Assembly (NCBI GenBank): GCA_964599655.1
Contig: CAZRGV010000253.1
Location: 1 to 5,258 of the forward strand
Source: CAZRGV01 sp964599655
GTDB taxonomy: Bacteria; Planctomycetota; Planctomycetia; Isosphaerales; Isosphaeraceae
DNA: 5,258 bases
Direction of reading: 5' to 3'
A program made the translations under genes and the position numbers. Positions 1 to 5,258 of this stretch are shown here, in pieces; the first letter of the stretch is position 1, and each line of letters opens with the position of its first letter. The notes below the pieces were generated by a model. It had not been told where the DNA came from and did not search any database. It saw nothing but the letters and a program-made list of their open reading frames with translations.

Positions 1-3
1 TGA

Positions 4-258
4 TTACTGAGGTGCCCCATGATCCGCCGCGCGATGGAGTTCCAGAACGGGCAAGAGTTATTGGCCGCCGCGCGCTGGGCCGAGGGCCGCTCGATCGGTA
101 GCGGTATGGTCGAAGGGGCCTGCAAGACAGCGATCGGACTGCGGCGAAAGCCGACGGGGGTGCGGTGGCGGGTGTGACGGCTGGAGCGAAGGGTTGCTCA
201 CTGCGCTCTGGCCGACAGCGAACAGCTCGACTCCTACGGGCGCCAAGCTGCAGGCTAG
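4..258 (+). pseudogene. Decayed 3' end of an ISKra4-like transposase
   Basis: The frame starting at base 1 opens with TGA (1-3). It then reads a transposase-like C-terminus containing IGSGMVEGACKT (94-129) followed by GVRWRV (157-174). The pattern GSG(V/M)VEGACK, then a basic stretch, then (A/V)RW, is typical of the C-terminal DDE region of ISKra4-type transposases, and the Glu of VEG is presumably the last catalytic acidic residue. A TGA at 175-177 interrupts the frame. Past it the same frame continues with family-like residues (RLERRVAHCALADSEQLDSY, 178-237) to a TAG at 256-258. The TGA sits where related proteins appear to have Arg, so a CGA to TGA change is likely. The stop at 1-3 suggests a second lesion or a frameshift further upstream. 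An ATG at 19 would give only 52 residues and is unlikely to make a working protein. The family is recognised from memory of its motifs, not from a search. Confidence 0.72.
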
Positions 259-427
259 CGACCAGATTCCCATACTACATCCAAGGGGACGCACCGCGAC
301 GTGAGCCGGTTGCTCGGGAACACTGGCACCGGTAAGTTGACTTCCTCGCGATCATCGCTTGCCCGCGGGCCGCGCGAAGAGGACTTCCTCGGGAAGCGTC
401 GACATCACTTGAGGAGAGATCTGCGCG
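259..427. other. Non-coding leader between transposase remnant and propeller gene
   Basis: This stretch lies between the transposase remnant and the first intact gene and must contain the promoter of the downstream genes if they are not read from upstream. I see no convincing sigma-70 promoter: TTGACT at 337-342 resembles a -35 box, but no -10-like hexamer lies 16-18 bases downstream. A 10-base direct repeat, GACTTCCTCG, occurs at 339-348 and 382-391. The second copy overlaps a small potential hairpin, CTTCC (384-388), TCG loop, GGAAG (392-396). It could also contain the worn right end of the insertion sequence, which cannot be defined without an intact relative. Confidence 0.5.
411..418 (+). 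promoter_or_regulatory. Ribosome binding site of the propeller gene
   Basis: GAGGAGAG is a purine-rich Shine-Dalgarno sequence; its GGAGAG part ends 9 bases before the ATG at 428. It supports 428 as the start, which is also the start that yields an N-terminal signal peptide. Confidence 0.7.
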
Positions 428-1492
428 ATGAGACGGCTCGGGATCGTCCTGGCGGCCCTTCTGATCGTTCCCTCCCGATCGAACGGCGAGGACCGGGTCC
501 TCGACTGGGTCAAGGTCACCGACCGGGCCGGCTGGCGGGCGCGTGACTCCAGCGGTGAGGTGGTCTACAAGGACCGGCTCTGGCTCCTTGGCGGGTGGTT
601 CGATTCTTACTCCCCGCCGCCTCGTGATGTCTGGAGTTCACCCGACGGCAAGACCTGGGACCTTGTGACCAAGGAGGCGCCCTGGAAGCACAGCGACCTG
701 CCGATGACGGTCGTCTTCAACGACCGTTTGTGGTTGATGGGCGGTTGGTACAACGGCCGGCTCCCGGGGCACGGAGCCAGCAACGAGGTCTGGTCGTCGA
801 GTGACGGCCAAACCTGGGAACAGGTGTCGGACCAGGCTGGCTGGAGCCCGCGACTAGCCGCCGGCGTTGTGGCCTTCAAGGGACGCCTCTGGATCCTCGG
901 TGGGACGGAAGACTATTACTTCGGGGACGACTCGAGCCTCAAGAACGATGTTTGGTCATCCGCCGACGGCAAGCAATGGACACGCGAGCTTGCCAACGCC
1001 CCCTGGTCACCGAGGGCCTACCATGCGGCTGTCGTCCACGACGGCAAGATCTGGGTGGTTGGGGGCGGCAACTACGTGCCGCACTACGAGGCGCGGAACG
1101 ACGTCTGGAGCTCGTCCGACGGGGTGAACTGGGAGCAGGTCGCCGAGCACGCCCCATGGGCCCCTCGGATCTGGTTCTCCTCGGTGGTGTATCGCGACCG
1201 GATCTGGATCCTGGGCGGTTGGTCGAACAACCCTTCGAAGAATTGGGGCGACGTTTGGTCCTCCAGGGATGGGAAGGAGTGGACAATGCTCCGGTCGAAC
1301 GTTGTCTGGAAGGAGCGCCATGAACACTCCGCCTATGTCTTCCAGGACAAGATCTGGGTCGCAGGCGGGCACGCCCAACCCCTCAGCAGTGAGGTCTGGT
1401 CTCTAGAGGTCCCGCACGACTGGTTCGATGTCCAACCCGAGCGGATAAAATTTCGTTCGGGCGGCGCCGAAGAGCGGAGGATCGAGCGTTGA
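428..1492 (+). CDS. Exported six-bladed kelch-like beta-propeller protein
   Basis: The product has 354 residues. It begins with a signal peptide (basic MRR, hydrophobic LGIVLAALLIV, cleavage probably near residues 18-21), so it is exported. The rest is a propeller of about 50-54-residue repeats. Six hydrophobic-GG turns end at residues 56, 106, 159, 213, 264 and 314, each preceded by an (L/I)W strand. Each is followed by a (D/E)VWS motif (67, 120, 174, 225, 275, 322); the first five continue as S-x-DG-x-x-W. A third element, W-x(8)-W-x-x-R-like, occurs at 77, 130, 184, 235 and 285. Its sixth copy is at the N-terminus (DWVKVTDRAGWRAR, 26-39), which fits a propeller closed by its N-terminal strand. 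There is no Cys, so a galactose-oxidase-type Cys-Tyr cofactor is excluded. Propellers of this kind usually bind glycans or proteins; no enzymatic activity is evident. A charged tail (about 331-354) follows the last blade. Its stop overlaps the start of the hydrolase gene. Confidence 0.9.
   Translation: MRRLGIVLAALLIVPSRSNGEDRVLDWVKVTDRAGWRARDSSGEVVYKDRLWLLGGWFDSYSPPPRDVWSSPDGKTWDLVTKEAPWKHSDLPMTVVFNDRLWLMGGWYNGRLPGHGASNEVWSSSDGQTWEQVSDQAGWSPRLAAGVVAFKGRLWILGGTEDYYFGDDSSLKNDVWSSADGKQWTRELANAPWSPRAYHAAVVHDGKIWVVGGGNYVPHYEARNDVWSSSDGVNWEQVAEHAPWAPRIWFSSVVYRDRIWILGGWSNNPSKNWGDVWSSRDGKEWTMLRSNVVWKERHEHSAYVFQDKIWVAGGHAQPLSSEVWSLEVPHDWFDVQPERIKFRSGGAEERRIER
503..1405 (+). repeat. Six in-frame kelch-like blade repeats
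   Basis: The propeller gene is built from tandem units of about 150-162 bases. The best conserved block encodes (D/E)VWSS-x-DG-x-x-W and lies at 626-658, 785-817, 947-979, 1100-1132 and 1250-1282. A truncated sixth copy begins at 1391. The blocks share much of their DNA sequence (for example GTCTGG or GTTTGG followed by a GACGG- or GATGG-like core), yet synonymous codons differ between copies. That fits old internal duplication kept under protein-level selection rather than recent expansion. Confidence 0.85.
1472..1480 (+). promoter_or_regulatory. Ribosome binding site deciding a TTG start
   Basis: AGCGGAGG-type sequence with a GGAGG core at 1476-1480 lies 8 bases before the TTG at 1489, inside the end of the propeller gene. 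The in-frame stop upstream is at 1390-1392, with no ATG or GTG between it and 1489, so this site together with the following signal peptide fixes TTG as the start. Confidence 0.75.
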
Positions 1493-3621
1493 GAAACCTT
1501 GGCAAATTTCTGGGCGCTTTGCTCGCATCGGCCTCGCTGGTCCTCCTGCCCGCTATCGCCCGGGCGCAGGCGGACCGGCCGCCGATCCCGAAGCACCAGG
1601 ATCCGGTCGTTCAGGGCGTCCAGGACCATCTTGATCGGCTCTGCGAGGCCCACGACGCCCGGCTCGCGAAAATCGGCAGCGCCGAGGCACTCGCTCGCGA
1701 GCTCGCACAGGCCAGGAAGCGATTCCTCGCATTGCTAGACCTCGACCTTGAAACTCCCCGCCAGCCGCCGGCAGTCACAAGGGTTGGGGTGGTCGATTTC
1801 CCGGACTACCGCATTGAGAAGTTGGTTCTCGAGGCCTCTCCCGGCGTGCCTGTCACGTGCAATCTGTACGTGCCACAGTCTGGTCCGCCTCGCAAGCCGA
1901 CCCTGCTCTGTCCGCACGGCCATAGTGGCCGCGACCGGCCGGTCTATCAGAACGCTTACCAGCGATTTGCCAAGGCCGGGTTCATCGTCCTGGCCAAAGA
2001 CGGCTGGGGTAAGCAAGAACGTCGGGGCACCGGCCATGGCGAAGCCGGAGGCCAGCTCGCCTTGACGGGCACCGAGCTGATGGCCCTGGAGTTGTTCGAC
2101 AACATCCGCTGCCTGGACTACCTTCTGACCCGCCCGGATGTAAACCCTGACGGTTTGGGTATGGTCGGCCTTTCCGGGGGGGGAAGTCAGACGCTCTACA
2201 CCGCCGCGGTCGAGCCTAGGCTCAAGGCCACCTCCCCCACCTGCGCCGTGACGACCTTCCGTGCCGATCTGGCCGACACCACGATGTGCGTTTGTGAAAT
2301 GGCGCACGACATCCTGACCATCGGCGACCACGGGCTGTTCCTGGCGATGGCCTACCCGCGGCCACTGCTGGTGGTCAACGGCACGCGCGATCCGATCTTC
2401 CCGATCGCCGGGGCCCGGTCGGCTGCGGCGCAGGCGAAGCAGCTCTACGAGGCGGGAGGACGTGCGGAAGCCGTCGAGTTCGCCGAGTTCGATACCCCGC
2501 ACGACTGGACCGACGCCATGCTTGACCGGCAGATCACCTGGTTCCGTCGCCAGTTCGGCCTCCCCGATCTCGCGAGCCTCCCCCTCGGCGATGGCCCCCA
2601 CGACGAGGGTCAACTCGGGTGCTACCCTGACGGCGATCTGCCTCCGGGCTCGCGGACTCTCTCCGGTTTCAACCGCGCGCGGATGCGGTCCGCGCGGGTA
2701 GGTATGGACACCGCCGAGCGGGGGCGTTCGCTCGATGCCGACCGCGAGCGATTCGCAGAGTCCGTGCGCCGGCGTTGGTCGAGCGAACCCGCCGTGCCCG
2801 AGCAAATTGAGAGCCGGGATCTCGGCCCTGACCCGCGCCACGGTGGCCGCCGTGAACGGCTGTCGTGGCCTTCAGGACTGGGCGGGATGGTGACCGCACT
2901 GGTCGCCCGGCCTCGGGGCGGCGAGGGCGGTGGCCGGGTCGTCATCCACCTCGAAGATCGAGACCGCCCCGAGCCTCTGCTCGAACGGTTGTACTGGGAC
3001 GACCGGGTGAAAGGCCACGCCGTCGTGGTGACCCTCGCCTACACCGGCGCCGGGCTCGACGCGAACCGCGAGGGGCAGGTCGGCTCGGCGCTCCTCGCCT
3101 CGGGGCGCTCTCTGCTCGCGGAGAGGGTTCGCGACCTTCTGGTTGCGTTGCTCGTCCTTCGCGAGCACGGGGTCAGGACCGAACCGCGACAGTTGACCGT
3201 GGTCGCCCATGGGTTTGACGGGGTAATGCTACTGGCGGCGGCGCCGATGCTTCCGCCCGATGTTGGGCTGGTGCTCGATCGGACCCCGGTCTCGTACCTC
3301 GCCGGCGCGGAGGTCGATTTCGCGACCCCCCGGCTGCTCGCGCCACCCTATCACTGGACCATCCTGCCGGGGCTCGGTCGGAACCACGACCTGGTGGAAT
3401 CGCTCGAGCTGGCCCATCCGCGGCGAATCCTGCTGACCCACCCTCTCGACGCGGCGCAGCAGCCCCTTGGGCGTGCCGAGCTCGACTCGATTCTCCGCCT
3501 CCTCACTCGGACAGATCGCTCTCATATCGAGACCCTGACCCGCGAGCAGACGAGGGCCGATGTCTTCCGCGGAATCGCACGGTCTGTCACGAGTGTAAGC
3601 GAGGATCCGCGAAACCCTTGA
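1489..3621 (+). CDS. Exported acetylxylan-esterase-like alpha/beta hydrolase with degenerate second domain
   Basis: The product has 710 residues and starts at TTG, overlapping the propeller stop by four bases (TTGA). Residues 1-28 form a clear signal peptide ending ARAQA. After a helical stretch (about 40-90) comes an alpha/beta hydrolase domain (about 100-357). It has a CPHGHSG oxyanion-type loop (141-147), the nucleophile elbow GLSGG with Ser229, the acid in GTRDP (Asp301) and the His in TPHDW (His338), so the triad looks complete. This fits the acetylxylan esterase/Abhydrolase_7-type hydrolases common in planctomycetes; the likely reaction is hydrolysis of ester bonds, perhaps acetyl groups on polysaccharides. 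A charged Arg-rich linker (about 380-455) leads to a second region (about 458-670) with the same layout but no serine nucleophile (VVAHGFDG, 571-578). Total length is about twice that of a single-domain esterase. Substrate cannot be read from the sequence; peptidase or other esterase activity remains possible. Confidence 0.85.
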   Translation: MRNLGKFLGALLASASLVLLPAIARAQADRPPIPKHQDPVVQGVQDHLDRLCEAHDARLAKIGSAEALARELAQARKRFLALLDLDLETPRQPPAVTRVGVVDFPDYRIEKLVLEASPGVPVTCNLYVPQSGPPRKPTLLCPHGHSGRDRPVYQNAYQRFAKAGFIVLAKDGWGKQERRGTGHGEAGGQLALTGTELMALELFDNIRCLDYLLTRPDVNPDGLGMVGLSGGGSQTLYTAAVEPRLKATSPTCAVTTFRADLADTTMCVCEMAHDILTIGDHGLFLAMAYPRPLLVVNGTRDPIFPIAGARSAAAQAKQLYEAGGRAEAVEFAEFDTPHDWTDAMLDRQITWFRRQFGLPDLASLPLGDGPHDEGQLGCYPDGDLPPGSRTLSGFNRARMRSARVGMDTAERGRSLDADRERFAESVRRRWSSEPAVPEQIESRDLGPDPRHGGRRERLSWPSGLGGMVTALVARPRGGEGGGRVVIHLEDRDRPEPLLERLYWDDRVKGHAVVVTLAYTGAGLDANREGQVGSALLASGRSLLAERVRDLLVALLVLREHGVRTEPRQLTVVAHGFDGVMLLAAAPMLPPDVGLVLDRTPVSYLAGAEVDFATPRLLAPPYHWTILPGLGRNHDLVESLELAHPRRILLTHPLDAAQQPLGRAELDSILRLLTRTDRSHIETLTREQTRADVFRGIARSVTSVSEDPRNP

Positions 3622-3699
3622 TCGGGGATGGACGCCAGTGGGACCTCGCGAGAGGGTTGGCCCGCCGTTTGAACGAACCTTACCGGGAGGATCACAAGA
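3622..3699 (+). other. Short intergenic spacer before the ceramidase-like gene
   Basis: These 78 bases show no strong hairpin with a T tract and no clear promoter, so read-through from the hydrolase gene into the ceramidase-like gene is plausible. The only clear signal is the ribosome binding site at its 3' end. Confidence 0.45.
3685..3690 (+). promoter_or_regulatory. Ribosome binding site of the ceramidase-like gene
   Basis: GGGAGG ends 9 bases before the ATG at 3700, a normal spacing that supports this start over the internal Met codons (residues 21 and 24), which would destroy the signal peptide. Confidence 0.75.
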
Positions 3700-5160
3700 A
3701 TGCCGGAGACAAGAGACAAGAAAGCTTCATGGGCATCCGCGGCAATCGCGGCCGTTTCGATGTTCGTCATGCTCGTCGAATGCCGGGCTGCTGAGCTGTA
3801 CGTGGGCGGGGCGACCGTCAGCATCACGCCCGATCAGCCGGTCGCGCTCGCGGGGCAGATGCACACGCGGATTGCCCGGAGTGTGGAAAGCCCGGTGATG
3901 GCCACGGCCCTAGCCCTCGAATCGAGAGACGGCGAGAGGGTCATCGACCAGGCGATCCTGGTTTCGTGCGACCTGGTCGTGATCGACGCGGCGGTCCTGG
4001 ATCGGGTACGAGAACAGATCGCAGGCCGCATCCCCAACCTGGATTGCCGAAAAGTGGTTCTCAACGCCACGCACACGCACACGGCGCCGGTCATGAAGGA
4101 GGGGGATTACGAGATCCCTAAAGACGGCGTCATGCAGCCAGCGGTCTATGCGGACTTCCTCTCGGAACGGGTTTCCGAAGCGGCCGTAAGGGCTTGGGAA
4201 TCGCGTAAGCCCGGACGAGTCGGCTGGGGGCTGGGACACGCCGTGCTGGGCCAGAACCGTCGGTCGGTCTACGCCGATGGACGGGCGCAGATGTACGGTC
4301 CCACGGATCGGCCGGACTTCCGCAGCATCGAGGGTCCGGAGGATCAAGGCGTCGAGGTCCTGTGCTTCTGGGACGGGAACGGGAAGCTGCTTGCGACGGC
4401 AATTAACGTCGCGTGCCCCTCGCAGGAAGTGGAAGGCGGCTCGGCCATCAACGCCGACTACTGGCATGAGGTGCGGGAGTCGTTGCGATCACGGCATGGC
4501 AAGGAGTTGCTCGTGCTCGCCTGGACGGGCGCGGCTGGCGATCAGTCGCCCCACCTGATGTACCGGAAACGTGCCGAGGAACGGATGCGGGCGCTCCGCG
4601 GGTTGACGCGACTCCAGGAGTTGTCGAGGCGCATTGTCGCAGCCTGGGAGGAGGCGTACGAGGGCGCTCGCAAAGAGCCGCATTCAGATGCCGTCCTGAC
4701 CCACAAGGTCGCCACGATCGAACTGCCAGTCCGGGAGGTCACCGAGGCTGAGGCGGCTGAGGCCAGGTCGAAGGTCGAGTCGCTCTCCAAGGACCCGCGC
4801 AATCGAAGGCTGGTGGTCTGGTACGGAGAGGTCGTGACGCGATACGAGCGGCAGCAGGCCGGGACCGTCCAGCCATACACGATGGAGCTTCACGTGATCC
4901 GCCTGGGCGACGTCGCCATCGCCACCAACGCCTTCGAGCTGTTCACGGACTTCGGGATCCAGATCAAGGCTCGGAGCCGGGCGATCCAGACCTTCGTGAT
5001 TCAGCTGGCTGGCCCGGGATCGTACGTGCCGACCGGGCGTGCCGTCCAGGGCGGTGGCTACAGCGCGATCGTGGAGAGCAACCTCGTTGGCCCGGAAGGC
5101 GGCCAGATCCTCGTCGAGCGGACCGTGGAGTTCATCAACTCCCTCTGGCCGGAGCAATGA
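3700..5160 (+). CDS. Exported neutral/alkaline ceramidase-family protein, short form
   Basis: The product has 486 residues. It starts with a signal peptide (basic MPETRDKK, hydrophobic 11-26, cleavage near CRA-A at 30). The mature part opens with VGGATVSITPDQPVALAG (35-52), the characteristic N-terminus of neutral/alkaline non-lysosomal ceramidases (N-terminal domain family PF04734). Further family landmarks follow in order: VSCDLV (88-93), ATHTH with His125 and His127 (zinc binding), QNRRS (185-189, matching the substrate-binding NRS region), AGDQSPH with Ser283 (the GDxSP motif), FELF with Glu413, and SYVPT with Tyr442 (zinc-ligand region). Known members are zinc amidases that cleave ceramide into sphingosine and fatty acid. 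Two points depart from the classic enzymes. The usual Ala-x-His-Pro-(T/V)-Ser segment reads VACPS (237-241), with Cys239 at the His position. The C-terminal Ig-like domain is also missing, since classic enzymes have roughly 650-750 residues. True ceramidase activity is therefore uncertain; another amidase or esterase activity is possible. Confidence 0.88.
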   Translation: MPETRDKKASWASAAIAAVSMFVMLVECRAAELYVGGATVSITPDQPVALAGQMHTRIARSVESPVMATALALESRDGERVIDQAILVSCDLVVIDAAVLDRVREQIAGRIPNLDCRKVVLNATHTHTAPVMKEGDYEIPKDGVMQPAVYADFLSERVSEAAVRAWESRKPGRVGWGLGHAVLGQNRRSVYADGRAQMYGPTDRPDFRSIEGPEDQGVEVLCFWDGNGKLLATAINVACPSQEVEGGSAINADYWHEVRESLRSRHGKELLVLAWTGAAGDQSPHLMYRKRAEERMRALRGLTRLQELSRRIVAAWEEAYEGARKEPHSDAVLTHKVATIELPVREVTEAEAAEARSKVESLSKDPRNRRLVVWYGEVVTRYERQQAGTVQPYTMELHVIRLGDVAIATNAFELFTDFGIQIKARSRAIQTFVIQLAGPGSYVPTGRAVQGGGYSAIVESNLVGPEGGQILVERTVEFINSLWPEQ

Positions 5161-5161
5161 T

Positions 5162-5186
5162 CGAGCGAGGTCGCGCGACCAGCTCG
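5162..5186 (+). terminator. Possible GC-rich hairpin terminator after the ceramidase-like gene
   Basis: Starting two bases after the TGA, CGAGC (5162-5166) pairs with GCTCG (5182-5186) and GGTC (5169-5172) pairs with GACC (5177-5180), with a GCGC loop and a small 2x1 internal loop. The position fits an end-of-transcript structure, but no T tract follows, so it is not a classic intrinsic terminator and may only protect the 3' end. Confidence 0.35.
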
Positions 5187-5258
5187 CCCGTCCACCGAGT
5201 CCGGCCGCGCGGTCCGTTCTTCCGCCGACCCCTTCGCGGGCCCGTCGAGGATCGCCAT
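5187..5258. other. Unassigned tail of the window
   Basis: No stop codon occurs on either strand here, so every frame is open to the edge and openness carries no weight. I recognise no motif, RNA or repeat, and cannot tell whether it is intergenic or part of a neighbouring gene. Confidence 0.3.

Noticed and set aside
337..365. Sigma-70 promoter based on TTGACT at 337-342
   Set aside because: The hexamer at the proper distance (around 360-365, TGCCCG) bears no resemblance to a -10 box.
301..546. 81-codon plus-strand frame with a GTG start ahead of the propeller gene
   Set aside because: It overlaps the signal-peptide region of the propeller in another frame, has no good ribosome binding site, and its composition (Arg, Gly, Pro rich) is that of a shadow frame.
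428..1492. Galactose oxidase or other copper-radical enzyme for the propeller protein
   Set aside because: The protein has no cysteine at all, so the Cys-Tyr cofactor cannot form, and no copper-binding cluster is apparent.
1735..2841. 368-codon open frame on the minus strand within the hydrolase gene
   Set aside because: Long antisense frames are expected opposite GC-rich genes. The product shows no signal peptide or motif, while the plus strand has a full catalytic triad in order.
3910..4467. 185-codon minus-strand frame within the ceramidase-like gene
   Set aside because: It is antisense to conserved family motifs (ATHTH, NRRS) and shows no protein features of its own.
5058..5258. Minus-strand frame entering from the right edge and overlapping the ceramidase-like 3' end
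   Set aside because: About half of it lies antisense to conserved coding sequence, and the remaining 35 or so codons show no recognisable motif or ribosome binding site within the window.
1..5258. CRISPR array, tRNA, rRNA, toxin-antitoxin or phage-defence system
   Set aside because: No regularly spaced direct repeats outside the propeller gene, no cloverleaf or rRNA-like sequence, and no defence-type protein motifs were seen.

Overview
The window is GC-rich DNA with strong G/C bias at third codon positions. It encodes three complete, exported, same-strand proteins of kinds often seen together in Planctomycetota (Isosphaerales-like genomes are my best guess, by gene content and style only): a kelch-like beta-propeller, a large alpha/beta hydrolase of the acetylxylan-esterase type, and a short protein of the neutral/alkaline ceramidase family. 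No RNA gene, CRISPR array or complete mobile element is visible.

Layout. Positions 1-258 hold the decayed 3' end of a transposase resembling the ISKra4 family, interrupted by an in-frame TGA. Positions 259-427 are a short non-coding leader. The propeller gene (428-1492) has six blades, and the N-terminal segment supplies the piece missing from the last blade. Its stop overlaps a TTG start of the hydrolase gene (1489-3621), so the two are probably translationally coupled. The hydrolase has an intact Ser-Asp-His triad in its first domain and what looks like a second, catalytically dead hydrolase fold behind it. After 78 bases comes the ceramidase-family gene (3700-5160), with its own ribosome binding site. 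A GC-rich hairpin follows directly after its stop, and the last ~70 bases hold nothing I can assign.

How they may work together. All three proteins carry N-terminal signal peptides, so they should act in the periplasm or outside the cell. A reasonable inference is a small secreted module in which two hydrolases cleave ester or amide bonds of environmental glycans or glycolipids and the propeller binds substrate or a partner. The sequence does not identify the substrate. The most distinctive points are the predicted His-to-Cys change at a zinc-ligand position of the ceramidase-like protein, the inactive second domain of the hydrolase, and the TTGA coupling of the first two genes.
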